NCBI GenBank assembly: GCA_029558715.1
Contig: JAKQEA010000194.1
Location: 1 to 64,000, forward strand
DNA from: Bacteroidota bacterium
GTDB taxonomy: Bacteria; Bacteroidota; Bacteroidia; Chitinophagales; Chitinophagaceae
Reading direction: 5' to 3'
Length of the DNA: 64,000 bases
Below, in pieces: positions 11,033 through 19,758 of this stretch (positions within the stretch are counted from its first letter, which is position 1; the number at the start of each line of letters is the position of its first letter). The notes under the pieces are model-generated. The model ran no database searches, was not told where the DNA came from, and saw only the letters and a list, made by a program, of their open reading frames with translations. Position numbers and translations under genes: made by a program.

Positions 11033-11620
11033 ATGATTCGTATTGGTCTTACAGGAGGTATTGGGAGCGGAAAATCCACTGTTGCAAAAATTTTTGAGAC
11101 ATTAGGCATACCCGTTTACTATGCCGATGATGCAGCAAGGAAACTGATGAATACCAATGATGAATTAAAGCTGGCTATTCTTGAGCATTTTGGTGAGGAC
11201 AGTTACAAAGACGGGCTGCTTGACAGAAAATATATTGCATCTATTGTCTTCAATGACAAAGAAAAACTTGATTTACTAAACTCTTTTATTCATCCTGCTA
11301 CCATAAAAGATGCGGAAGAGTGGATGCTGCGGCAAAAGGCCCCTTATGCCATCAAAGAAGCAGCTTTACTTTTTGAAAGCGGTGCATCTGAAAATCTTGA
11401 TTACATCATAGGAGTATATGCCCCGCAACATCTCCGTGTACAGCGGGTCATGAAAAGGGATAAACTCCCTGTTGAAGAGATCATGAAACGCATCAGCCGG
11501 CAAATTGATGAAGAAATGAAAATGAAGCTCTGCGATTTTGTTATTACAAATAATGAGCAGGAATTATTGACACCACAGGTAATAAAGCTTCATGAAAAAT
11601 TCATTGCACAAAATACCTGA
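11033..11620 (+). CDS. coaE: Dephospho-CoA kinase
   Basis: Last step of coenzyme A synthesis: ATP-dependent 3'-phosphorylation of dephospho-CoA. 195 aa, a normal length. The P-loop GLTGGIGSGKST starts at residue 5; the YYADDAARKL segment matches the CoA-binding region with its conserved Asp, and the later LLFESG and QRVMKRD motifs are in place. It follows the yajC terminator by about 40 nt, so it probably has its own promoter. Confidence 0.97.
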   Translation: MIRIGLTGGIGSGKSTVAKIFETLGIPVYYADDAARKLMNTNDELKLAILEHFGEDSYKDGLLDRKYIASIVFNDKEKLDLLNSFIHPATIKDAEEWMLRQKAPYAIKEAALLFESGASENLDYIIGVYAPQHLRVQRVMKRDKLPVEEIMKRISRQIDEEMKMKLCDFVITNNEQELLTPQVIKLHEKFIAQNT

Positions 11621-11674
11621 CTTGGTTCGGTTTTTCTAAAATTTGTATCTTAGAATATCCAAATAAACCTTACG

Positions 11675-12421
11675 ATGAAAAAATCTCTTACAGCAATCGC
11701 TGTCATTATTTTTATTTCAACAACTGCTTTTCCCCAAAAACCGGTACAGCCGAAAGCTAAGCTTACAGAATATTCGATAGTAAAAGATACTACCGGTACA
11801 GAGTTTCCCTATGCTATCTGGAATAAATTATTATATACAGGCCGATACAGTATAAAACCAGAGAGTCCCCAAAACGAAAACTCTCATTTTATCATTACAC
11901 GTCTTTCAGATGAAGAGTTTGAAAAAAGGATGACATCCCTGCCCAAACCAAAAGAAAGCAAATACTTTACAACAGGAAGTGATTTTTCCCATTTTAAAGC
12001 AAAAGATCTGAACGGAAATAAAATAAATACAAAAGACCTGGCCGGCAAAACAATCGTTTTAAATTTCTGGTTTATCAATTGCCCACCCTGCCAGATGGAA
12101 ATGCCTGACCTGCATAAGTTGACTGAAACATTTAAAGAAGATACTTCGATTGTGTTCCTTGCTGTCGCCCTCGATCAAAAAGATGAATTGAAAGAATTCT
12201 TAAAAACTCATCCGTTTGGTTACAAAATTATTGATGATGGCCGCTACATATCTAACCAATACCGGCTAAATTCTTACCCAACCAATGTGGTGATCTCCCC
12301 CGAAGGAAAAGTATATTTTCACAGCACAGGACTTAGTACCAATACAGTTTACTGGCTCAAGAAATCAATTGAAGAACTAAAACAAACAATGAATAAGAAT
12401 TTGCAGACAGGAACAAATTAA
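11675..12421 (+). CDS. TlpA-like secreted thioredoxin-fold protein
   Basis: 248 aa. A signal peptide (ITAIAVIIFISTTAFPQ) directs export. The C-terminal ~150 residues are an AhpC/TlpA-type thioredoxin domain: AKDLNGNKINTKDLAGK, then LNFWFINCPPCQMEMPDL with the redox motif CPPC, and the cis-Pro segment SYPTNVVI. The N-terminal ~90 residues are a Bacteroidota-specific extension of unknown role. It probably reduces or transfers disulfides in the periplasm, but the partner is unknown. It ends 4 nt from the convergent aminotransferase gene. Confidence 0.9.
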   Translation: MKKSLTAIAVIIFISTTAFPQKPVQPKAKLTEYSIVKDTTGTEFPYAIWNKLLYTGRYSIKPESPQNENSHFIITRLSDEEFEKRMTSLPKPKESKYFTTGSDFSHFKAKDLNGNKINTKDLAGKTIVLNFWFINCPPCQMEMPDLHKLTETFKEDTSIVFLAVALDQKDELKEFLKTHPFGYKIIDDGRYISNQYRLNSYPTNVVISPEGKVYFHSTGLSTNTVYWLKKSIEELKQTMNKNLQTGTN

Positions 12422-12425
12422 CCTG

Positions 12426-13628
12426 TCATTTTAGTTTAGCCAGTGCTGCTTTGATCCTCCTCCACCCTTCTTCGATCTTTTCCATACTATTGGCAAAAGA
12501 AAAACGGACACATTTCGGTTCTCCGAATGCATCACCCATTACAGATGATACGTGGGCTGTATTGAGCAGGTACATCGAAAAATCGGCAGCATTTGTAATA
12601 ATGGTTTCCCCGTCAGATTTACCATAGTAAGAACTCACATCCGGGAAAATATAGAAAGCTCCCTCCGGCTCAGGGCAGGTTATCCCTGGAATTTCTTTCA
12701 CTATCTCCAACACTTTTTTCCTTCTTCTTGCAAATTCCTCAACCATCTCCATTGATGGACGCAAATCAGTGGTAAGCGCCACAACTGCTGCTTTTTGTGT
12801 AATTGAATTTGTACCGCTGGTGAATTGTCCCTGCACTTTTTCACATGCTTTGGCGATATCTGTATTCGCAGCAATATAACCTAAACGCCAGCCCGTCATA
12901 GCAAACCCTTTACTGAGTCCGTTAATGATTACAACCCTTTCTTTCACTTCCTCAAACTGAGCAATGCTTTCATGCCGGCCGGCAGGCCTGCCTGTAAAAT
13001 TGATGTATTCGTAAATTTCATCAGAAAGGATCACAATATCCGGGTGTTTCCTGAAAACTTCCACCAAAGAAGCTAATTCCTCTTTACTATAGACAGCGCC
13101 GCTTGGATTGCAAGGTGATGAAAACAAAAACACTTTTGACCTGGGTGTAATGGCAGCTTCCAGTTGTGCTGCATTTATTTTAAAACCCTGTTGAGGGGTG
13201 CTTTTTATTTCAACCACTTTTCCCCGGGCAATTTTTACCAATTCACTATAAGTAACCCAATACGGAGTGGGAATGATCACTTCATCACCTTCATCAACCA
13301 ATGCAAGTATAGCATTAGCCAGGCTTTGCTTAGCTCCGGTAGATACTACAATATTCTCGGGCTTATAGTCAAGGTTGTTATCCCTTTTAAGTTTTGAACA
13401 TACGGCTTCTCTTAAATCCAGGAACCCCGGAACAGGAGTATAATGACTCCAGTTATCATGAATAGCTTTGACAGCAGCTTCTTTAATGTGTTCGGGTGTA
13501 TCAAAGTCGGGTTCGCCAAGACTAAGGTCTATCACATCAATTCCCTTCGCCCTGAGTTCACGGCCAAGCTTAGCCATCTTTAATGTTTCTGGCTCATTAA
13601 AGCGTTGCAAAAAAGAAGATAACTGCAT
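12426..13628 (-). CDS. PLP-dependent aminotransferase, aspartate aminotransferase family (class I/II)
   Basis: 400 aa cytoplasmic enzyme. It has the IDLSLGEPDFDTP start region, the NPSGAVYSKEEL loop, SDEIYEYINF with the PLP-ring Asp, and the Schiff-base lysine in INGLSKGFAMTGWRLGY (about residue 240), followed near the end by RFSFANSMEKIEEG with the carboxylate-binding Arg. Together these place it in the AAT subgroup Ib; aspartate/2-oxoglutarate is the most likely substrate pair, but aromatic or prephenate substrates cannot be excluded from sequence alone. Confidence 0.94.
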   Translation of the reverse strand: MQLSSFLQRFNEPETLKMAKLGRELRAKGIDVIDLSLGEPDFDTPEHIKEAAVKAIHDNWSHYTPVPGFLDLREAVCSKLKRDNNLDYKPENIVVSTGAKQSLANAILALVDEGDEVIIPTPYWVTYSELVKIARGKVVEIKSTPQQGFKINAAQLEAAITPRSKVFLFSSPCNPSGAVYSKEELASLVEVFRKHPDIVILSDEIYEYINFTGRPAGRHESIAQFEEVKERVVIINGLSKGFAMTGWRLGYIAANTDIAKACEKVQGQFTSGTNSITQKAAVVALTTDLRPSMEMVEEFARRRKKVLEIVKEIPGITCPEPEGAFYIFPDVSSYYGKSDGETIITNAADFSMYLLNTAHVSSVMGDAFGEPKCVRFSFANSMEKIEEGWRRIKAALAKLK

Positions 13629-13715
13629 GGAAATAATACTAATTTATAAATTAACAATGATGGCAGGCTGACGTTATATCAGAGGCGTGAAGATATGCAA
13701 ATTGAAAATAACCCG

Positions 13716-15041
13716 TCAATGACTGTAATCAAAAATAAAGGAAGATAGTACGGGTTGATATTTCCTAACTCTTGTTCGTTCATATTCATAAATCACACGA
13801 CCAAGATTCTTCATAAAAGGAAGCCCGGTTGTTTTATATTCGTACTTATCATCATTGAATATCCCGTCACTGTTACAGTGTATAACGGCACTGAGAAAGA
13901 ATTCAATATTATTATCAAAATCGGCGATATAAGCTGCATCGATCATAAATCCATATGCATCTCCCGGTTTATTAAAAATCCGGATACCTTTTTCAGCCTG
14001 CCCTTTTTCTGAGCCGTAGTAAAGGAATTTTACATAAGTATCCCAATAACCCGCTGTATCATAAACCGGTGACCGGGATTCATAAGGCATCATCGACATA
14101 TACTTACGCAAAAAAACATAATCATCTTCTGTAAGATTGAAGCGCATCTTTTCAGGTACTGCCCCCGGAAATATTATACTCCGCACAATGCTGTGCAATT
14201 CCTCCAGTGTTAACCGGTTTTTAATAGAAAAATCAAATGGTTCATTAATTAACTGTCTTCCCCTGTAGAATCCTTTTCCCATCTTCGTATTCCGTAGCGC
14301 ATATACCAACCGGCTTCTTTCAGCAGCTTTCTCATAAACAATATCTCCGGCCGAATCTAAAAACCTGACCGGATTAGTATAACGGTTCTCTTCCTCGGTC
14401 AAACTTATTTCCAGCCGGTGAATGATCTGTGCATTCCTGTATCCCATTCCATGCAAGGTATTATTGATATACTCCTGTCCCAGGAATTCGTACAGCCGGT
14501 TAAAAGCATCATTATCACTTACCAGTAATATTTTTTTGATATAATGAGCAATCGTTGGCCGACCATCAGGTGCCGAAGGGTCATTACTTACAGCAGTTTG
14601 AAACTCTCCCTCCGCCCCGGTTATCATAGTCGTATTTCGGTCAAGTCCCGGAATTTTCAACTCGTTGAGTTTTTGGAGTGCCAATATTGCCACAGGCAAT
14701 TTAACCGTAGAAGCGGGGTAGAAATAACGGCTGCTGTCATTTCCATAAAAGTGATCTGTAAACTGAGGTTTTCCTTTCTTACTTCTGTCAATCCGGGTAT
14801 AAATGATCTGAATGCCCAGCTTTTCTTTTTGCAAAACAACTGAATCAAAAAATTGAGGATATTTTCCTAACAGATTGTGAATGAAAGTATCAGGCATTGA
14901 TCTGGTTTGAAAAATCGATTGTTTCCCGGCTTTTTTATTTGGTCCGCTTTTTTCGCTCATGTGCTGGGCGATTCCAGCCAGGCCCAGGATAAAACTGGAG
15001 ATAAATAGTACAAACAGCCGGCTTATTTTAGTTACCCTCAT
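13716..15041 (-). CDS. Class A beta-lactamase-like serine hydrolase
   Basis: 441 aa exported protein with an N-terminal signal helix (RLFVLFISSFILGLAGIA). The penicillin-binding fold motifs are SxxK at residues 111-114 (STVK) and SDN at 175-177 (VSDND). The third motif, normally KTG, appears as KPG within FNKPGDAYG. This pattern fits the Beta-lactamase2-type serine hydrolases; resistance activity is uncertain, and a housekeeping peptidase or esterase role is as likely. A -7 box TACCTTTG lies 7 nt upstream of the start codon, so the message should have almost no leader. Confidence 0.85.
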   Translation of the reverse strand: MRVTKISRLFVLFISSFILGLAGIAQHMSEKSGPNKKAGKQSIFQTRSMPDTFIHNLLGKYPQFFDSVVLQKEKLGIQIIYTRIDRSKKGKPQFTDHFYGNDSSRYFYPASTVKLPVAILALQKLNELKIPGLDRNTTMITGAEGEFQTAVSNDPSAPDGRPTIAHYIKKILLVSDNDAFNRLYEFLGQEYINNTLHGMGYRNAQIIHRLEISLTEEENRYTNPVRFLDSAGDIVYEKAAERSRLVYALRNTKMGKGFYRGRQLINEPFDFSIKNRLTLEELHSIVRSIIFPGAVPEKMRFNLTEDDYVFLRKYMSMMPYESRSPVYDTAGYWDTYVKFLYYGSEKGQAEKGIRIFNKPGDAYGFMIDAAYIADFDNNIEFFLSAVIHCNSDGIFNDDKYEYKTTGLPFMKNLGRVIYEYERTRVRKYQPVLSSFIFDYSH

Positions 15042-15048
15042 TGCCTTC

Positions 15049-15056
15049 CAAAGGTA
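15049..15056 (-). promoter_or_regulatory. -7 promoter box TACCTTTG next to the serine hydrolase start
   Basis: Exact TAnnTTTG on the minus strand, 7 nt upstream of the ATG at 15041. The predicted transcript start falls about 3-4 nt before the ATG. Confidence 0.55.
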
Positions 15057-15110
15057 CAGATTGCCCTGAGTTAAGTTTTTAAAAATCAGCTATCAAGAAC
15101 CCTTTTTTAG

Positions 15111-15143
15111 TTGCCCGGAATTAATCCGAAACAGCTATCTTTG
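15111..15143 (+). promoter_or_regulatory. Bacteroidota promoter of secDF
   Basis: TTG at 15111-15113, 22 nt spacer, TATCTTTG at 15136-15143. Both elements and the spacing fit the Bacteroidota consensus TTG-N17-23-TAnnTTTG. The predicted leader is about 80 nt. Confidence 0.72.
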
Positions 15144-15229
15144 CCGTCCTTAAAATTTCTGTAAACTCTTTGTTCTGCTAGCTGAAAAGAGCTGTTGATA
15201 AAGAGATAAAAATGTAAATCGATCAACGT

Positions 15230-18200
15230 ATGCAACTGAAAGGTTTGGTTCGCTTTTTCACAGTGCTGCTTATTGTCTACTCACTCTATCAGTTATCTTT
15301 TACCTGGTTTGTCAGAAACCATGAAAAGAAAATGGAAGCCAGGGCAAGGAATTATGTGAAAAATAATTTCCCGGGTGCGGAAGCAAAATACCCCGGCAAC
15401 AAAGACTCTCAAGCTATTTACACAGAAGAACTGGAAAAAATATACCAGAAACACCGTGACAGCCTGATAAAAAATTCAGAGAACACTACTGTTACCTACG
15501 GTATCAATGGGGCTATGAGTTATAAGAAAGCCAAGGAAGAAGAATTGAATCTTGGTCTCGATCTGCAGGGTGGCATGAACGTTACACTGGAAGTAGAGAT
15601 GACAGGTCTGCTGAAATCATTGGCAAATAATTCCACTGATCCTAATTTTTTAGCTGCCCTGAAAAATGCAGATGACAGGAAGGCTAACAGCGATGCTGAC
15701 TTCATTACACTATTTATCCAGGAATACAGAAAGCTGGAACCTAACAGGCCACTGGCAACTTTATTTTCCGGAGCCAGCTCAAATGCTATAGACATAAAAT
15801 CAAGTGATAGTAAAGTTGAAAGCTATATCCGTGACCAGGCTAAATCTGCATTCAACCTTACATTCGACAGGCTGAGCACCCGTATCGATCAGTTTGGTGT
15901 GGCACAACCATCTATCAATCCTATCCCCAATAGAGGGTTGATCAATGTGGAATTGCCGGGTATTAAAGACAAAGACAGGGTAAGAAAGCTATTACAAAGC
16001 ACAGCCAACCTTCAATTCTGGGAAGTATACACCCTACAGGATAATAATTATGGAACAGGATGGCAAAGAACTATTCTTGCTTTCAATGCAAAATACGGTG
16101 GTGTAGAAGATACCACTGCCAAAAAAGATTCTGCTGCTCCAAAAGTTGATACAACACAAAATACTGTTACAAAAACGACAGATACCACAAAACCAAAGAC
16201 TCTTTCTGATGATATCGGGAAAACGACCAATGATACTGGTGGCAAAAAAGTACCTGCAGACCAGGGTGCAGCAAAAATTACCATTGACAAGTACCTGCAG
16301 TTTGGACAACCTTACCGTGATGAAAAAGGGAATGTATCATACCCTTCTGCAATAGGCGCAGTCGCCATAAGAGATACGGCACTTTTCAGAAGTTATCTGA
16401 ATGAGTTCAAAGGTAATTTTCCGTCTGATATTGTATGGGCTTATGGAATACCAGAAAAAGATAAGAAGGGAAAAGCTTCCACTTCTGTGCCATTGTATGC
16501 ACTGAAAACATATAACCGCATACAGGCAAAACTGGAAGGCGATGCGATTTCTGAAGCCCGGCAGGATTTTGATCAATACGGCAAAGTGCAGATCGAAATG
16601 AAGATGAAGCCTGCAGGAGCCAGCATCTGGAAAAAAATGACAGAGGAAAATGTTGGTAAGCCTATTGCCATCGTTCTTGATAATGTCGTTCAGTCTGCAC
16701 CCAATGTTATCAATGCGATCCCTAACGGTATTTCTTCTATCTCCGGAAGTTATACACAACAGGAAGCCGCCGACCTTGCCAATATATTAATGATCGGTAA
16801 ACTGCCCGCTCCTGCTAAAATCGTACAGGAACAGCAGGTTGGGCCTACCCTGGGTGCTGAAGCAATTCGTGGCGGTTCATTAGCATTTATTATTTCCTTT
16901 GTAGTGATATTCCTGCTGATGCTAGTTTACTACAACACCAGCGGTTGGGTCGCTAATATTGCCCTTATTTTAAACTTACTATTTACCGTAGGTATACTTG
17001 CAGGATTAGGAGCAACATTAACTGCTCCCGGTATAGCAGGTCTGGTATTAACCATCGGTATGGCGGTAGACACCAACGTAATTATCTATGAACGTATAAA
17101 AGAAGAGCTTTCAAAAGGCAAGGGGTATATTCCGGCCATTAATGAAGGATATAAACGTTCATTGCCGCCTGTGCTGGATGCCCACGTTACTACCTTATTA
17201 ACGGCCTTTATTCTTTTCTATTTTGGATTAGGACCAGTTAAAGGTTTTGCTACCACACAGATAATTGGTATCCTGCTTTCATTATTCTGTGGTATCCTTG
17301 TTAGCCGTTGGATAACTGATATATTCACTAATAAGAAGAAGCATCTCGAATACTTCACCGGTATATCCCGTCGTATATTCAAACATGCCAAATTCAAGTT
17401 CATCGAATACCGAAAAATAGCCTATATAATCTCATTCGTGGTATTGGCACTAGGTATTGCTTCATTCTTTAATGGATTCAGCTATGGTGTTGAATTTAAT
17501 GGAGGACGCAGCTATACTATTCAGTTCGACAAAAAAGTAGACGAGGAAAAAGTAAGAGAAGACCTTAATAAAGCTTTCGAAGGTGAGAACACCATTATAA
17601 AAACAATAGGTGATAACTCCAAACTGGATATAACAACTTCTTACCTGATTAAAGATACCCGTCCCTCAGCAGACTCCGTCGTGGCAGTGAAATTGTACGA
17701 AGGACTAAAAAGCTACCTTCCTGCTAACCTGAGTTTTGAGCAGTTCAAAACAGAGAAGTACATGCCACAGTCTAAAAAAGTACTTCCGACGATATCAGAT
17801 GATTTGAAGAAAGGAGCTTTAAAAGCCACCCTTTTTGCATTATTGGTAATCTTCTTGTATATCTTCATCCGTTTCCGCGACTGGAGATATTCTTTGGGTA
17901 CAATTGTAGCTTTGCTGCATGACGTATTTGTTACACTGATCGTATTCTCGTTTGCAAAAGCAATTGTTCCTTTCCCTCTGGAGATAGATCAGCATTTTAT
18001 TGCGGCTGTATTAACGGTGATCGGCTTCTCTATGAATGATACGGTAATCGTATTTGACCGTATCCGTGAAGACAGCAGACTGATGCCGACTGCACCAAGA
18101 GCTGAAGTGATCAACAGGGCCATCAACGAAACACTTAGCCGTACGATCATGACGTCGCTGACAGTATTCCTTACTATCCTGATCCTGTTCCTTGTAGGCG

Positions 18201-18373
18201 GTGAAGTAACGAGAGGCTTTGCCTTTGCCATGCTGATTGGTGTTATCACCGGTACGTATTCTTCTATCTTTGTGGCTGCGCCGATACTGGTTGACCTGGG
18301 TGGCAAAAGACCATTAGGCAAAAAAGCTGTAGTAGAAAAAAAGCCTTCGGTTACTACGTCGACTAAGATTTAG
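15230..18373 (+). CDS. secDF: Fused protein translocase subunit SecDF
   Basis: Inner-membrane RND-type protein that uses the proton gradient to pull exported proteins through SecYEG. 1047 aa. SecD half: first helix near residues 7-25, GLDLQGGMNVTLEV, TRIDQFGVAQPSI, and GLVLTIGMAVDTNVIIYERI in a transmembrane segment. SecF half: FNGFSYGVEFNGGRSYTI and VIGFSMNDTVIVFDRIRED. The fused arrangement is normal for Bacteroidota. Between about residues 295 and 345 there is a Thr/Lys/Asp-rich low-complexity insertion in the periplasmic P1 region, absent from E. coli SecD. It is monocistronic, with a consensus promoter upstream and a strong terminator downstream. Confidence 0.97.
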   Translation: MQLKGLVRFFTVLLIVYSLYQLSFTWFVRNHEKKMEARARNYVKNNFPGAEAKYPGNKDSQAIYTEELEKIYQKHRDSLIKNSENTTVTYGINGAMSYKKAKEEELNLGLDLQGGMNVTLEVEMTGLLKSLANNSTDPNFLAALKNADDRKANSDADFITLFIQEYRKLEPNRPLATLFSGASSNAIDIKSSDSKVESYIRDQAKSAFNLTFDRLSTRIDQFGVAQPSINPIPNRGLINVELPGIKDKDRVRKLLQSTANLQFWEVYTLQDNNYGTGWQRTILAFNAKYGGVEDTTAKKDSAAPKVDTTQNTVTKTTDTTKPKTLSDDIGKTTNDTGGKKVPADQGAAKITIDKYLQFGQPYRDEKGNVSYPSAIGAVAIRDTALFRSYLNEFKGNFPSDIVWAYGIPEKDKKGKASTSVPLYALKTYNRIQAKLEGDAISEARQDFDQYGKVQIEMKMKPAGASIWKKMTEENVGKPIAIVLDNVVQSAPNVINAIPNGISSISGSYTQQEAADLANILMIGKLPAPAKIVQEQQVGPTLGAEAIRGGSLAFIISFVVIFLLMLVYYNTSGWVANIALILNLLFTVGILAGLGATLTAPGIAGLVLTIGMAVDTNVIIYERIKEELSKGKGYIPAINEGYKRSLPPVLDAHVTTLLTAFILFYFGLGPVKGFATTQIIGILLSLFCGILVSRWITDIFTNKKKHLEYFTGISRRIFKHAKFKFIEYRKIAYIISFVVLALGIASFFNGFSYGVEFNGGRSYTIQFDKKVDEEKVREDLNKAFEGENTIIKTIGDNSKLDITTSYLIKDTRPSADSVVAVKLYEGLKSYLPANLSFEQFKTEKYMPQSKKVLPTISDDLKKGALKATLFALLVIFLYIFIRFRDWRYSLGTIVALLHDVFVTLIVFSFAKAIVPFPLEIDQHFIAAVLTVIGFSMNDTVIVFDRIREDSRLMPTAPRAEVINRAINETLSRTIMTSLTVFLTILILFLVGGEVTRGFAFAMLIGVITGTYSSIFVAAPILVDLGGKRPLGKKAVVEKKPSVTTSTKI

Positions 18374-18396
18374 TAAGACAAAAAAACTTCAATAAT

Positions 18397-18430
18397 AAAA
18401 AGCCTGTGGTAAATTGCCACAGGCTTTTTT
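18397..18430 (+). terminator. Terminator after secDF
   Basis: GCCTGTGG and CCACAGGC form a perfect 8-bp stem with a 7-nt loop, followed by six T. The next start codon begins at the base right after the T-run. Confidence 0.9.
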
Positions 18431-18679
18431 ATGCCAAAACATCTAACAATATTAAATACGGGGATAACAGTATTTTGTATTTTCAATATATTGAGAATAT
18501 TTTTCTCAGCAGGTGGCCCATGGGGTTTGGGTTATATGCTACTATGGATTTTTCCTCTTATTTGGATTATTACGATCCTGGTTGATCAGGTTTTAAAAAG
18601 TATAATAAAAGATAAAGTAATCCTAAATGTTACCGGAGCTATACTCCTTAGTATTTTTTTATTCATTACTTACACCTAA
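18431..18679 (+). CDS. Small three-helix membrane protein of unknown function
   Basis: 82 aa, not recognised. Three hydrophobic stretches (about residues 8-27, 31-50 and 62-81) separated by short polar turns predict a membrane protein. The ATG touches the T-run of the secDF terminator, so there is no room for a separate promoter; expression would need read-through or an RNA start inside the hairpin. Because of that the start is uncertain (an inner ATG at about 18536 would remove the first helix). The regular hydrophobic pattern favours a real gene, but this is not certain. Confidence 0.5.
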   Translation: MPKHLTILNTGITVFCIFNILRIFFSAGGPWGLGYMLLWIFPLIWIITILVDQVLKSIIKDKVILNVTGAILLSIFLFITYT

Positions 18680-18681
18680 GC

Positions 18682-18701
18682 AAGCTTCACTAAAGAAGCT
18701 T
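18682..18701. repeat. 7-bp inverted repeat between convergent genes
   Basis: AAGCTTC and GAAGCTT with a 6-nt loop, between the small membrane protein and the Fe-S carrier gene. No T-run on either side, so a weak terminator at best. Confidence 0.35.
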
Positions 18702-18737
18702 AAAAGAATAAAAAACACAAATCAAGCTTGAGTGTTA

Positions 18738-19079
18738 TTAGACTGCAAAAGAAGTCCCGCAACCACAAGTAGTGCTGGCATTGGGGTTTTTAAAAGTGAA
18801 CCCCCGGTTATTTAATCCATCCTGCCAATCTACCTGCATTCCGTATAAATAAATTTCATGTGCTTTATCCATTATACAGGCTATACCCCCAGTTTCAAAA
18901 TGGCTGTCATTATCTTTGGGATGATCAAATCCAAGTATATAAGTCATCCCTGAGCAACCTCCTCCTTTTACACCTATTCTTAACCTCTGGGTATTGTCAA
19001 AACCGTCAGCAGTCATCAGGTTTTTAATTGCTGTGATAGCTCCGGTAGTTAATGTAACAGGCGCTGTAGTTGTTTCCAT
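18738..19079 (-). CDS. A-type iron-sulfur carrier (HesB/IscA/ErpA family)
   Basis: 113 aa. Carrier that binds and delivers Fe-S clusters to target enzymes. The three conserved cysteines are present: one in KGGGCSGMTYILGF and two in the C-terminal CGCGTSFAV. The length and the ACT-free single-domain structure are normal. It cannot be assigned to IscA, SufA or ErpA from sequence alone, and no suf or isc genes are next to it. A -7 box TAATTTTG lies 4 nt before the ATG, predicting a leaderless transcript. Confidence 0.94.
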   Translation of the reverse strand: METTTAPVTLTTGAITAIKNLMTADGFDNTQRLRIGVKGGGCSGMTYILGFDHPKDNDSHFETGGIACIMDKAHEIYLYGMQVDWQDGLNNRGFTFKNPNASTTCGCGTSFAV

Positions 19080-19083
19080 GCTG

Positions 19084-19091
19084 CAAAATTA
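19084..19091 (-). promoter_or_regulatory. -7 promoter box TAATTTTG at the Fe-S carrier start
   Basis: TAnnTTTG match on the minus strand, 4 nt upstream of the ATG. The expected transcript start coincides with the start codon. Confidence 0.45.
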
Positions 19092-19176
19092 ATTATTCTT
19101 TCCATAGTTTAAAGGCTGCTATTTTTCGAAGAAGGGAAATTTATAGATCAAAACTACCTGTTGTGCTGCTGAAGTT

Positions 19177-19211
19177 TTGAGCCTGAACTATTCTTAATCA
19201 ACGTACTTTTG
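19177..19211 (+). promoter_or_regulatory. Possible promoter of the membrane protein-mutase operon
   Basis: TTG at 19177-19179, 24 nt spacer, TACTTTTG at 19204-19211, 23 nt before the ATG at 19235. The spacer is one longer than the usual 17-23. Confidence 0.5.
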
Positions 19212-19234
19212 TGTATTAAAACAAACCATCATCC

Positions 19235-19738
19235 ATGGACCTGACCACTTTGAGTCTTTTATTGTCCGCCGTAGCGATAGTAATGGCTACTTATTCATTT
19301 ACCCGTACTCCTCAAAAGCAACCTGCTCCGGTAACAAAGGAGAAATTCGACAGTATACCCCTCAGGCTGCAGGCTTATGAGAGATTGGTATTACTGACAG
19401 AAAGAATTGCCCTTCCAAACCTTATTGGCCGCCTGAACCAACCCGGTATTTCTGCTGCAGAAATGAAGATCATTCTGACAGAAAATATTAAACAGGAATT
19501 TGAATACAACAGTACCCAGCAACTTTATGTAAGCCCGGTCAGCTGGGATGCAGTAAGAAACCTGAAAGAGCAAAATATTATGGTGATTAACCAGGTGGCT
19601 TCTACCCTGCCGCCCGCTGCTTCTGCATCAGAATTGAATAAAAAAATACTGGAAGTATTATTATCGCAACAAAACGGAGCCATACATGAAATGGTAGCCC
19701 AAACAATAAATCATGAAGCAAAGAAGCTGATGTCGTAG
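19235..19738 (+). CDS. Membrane-anchored protein of unknown function
   Basis: 167 aa, not recognised. One N-terminal membrane helix (about residues 4-21, [20 protein letters not shown]), then a mostly helical soluble part ([20 protein letters not shown], and an amphipathic stretch rich in Asn/Gln/Leu). It lies 20 nt before the acyl-CoA mutase gene, so the two are probably co-transcribed; a functional link to the mutase is only suggested by that. No enzymatic motif is visible. Confidence 0.75.
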   Translation: MDLTTLSLLLSAVAIVMATYSFTRTPQKQPAPVTKEKFDSIPLRLQAYERLVLLTERIALPNLIGRLNQPGISAAEMKIILTENIKQEFEYNSTQQLYVSPVSWDAVRNLKEQNIMVINQVASTLPPAASASELNKKILEVLLSQQNGAIHEMVAQTINHEAKKLMS

Positions 19739-19758
19739 ATTTTTTTACCTGCAAAAAA

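Noticed and set aside
18722-18735. Third AAGCTT-like site near the Fe-S carrier gene
   Set aside because: AAGCTT is a six-base word expected by chance; no extended repeat with the hairpin at 18682-18701.
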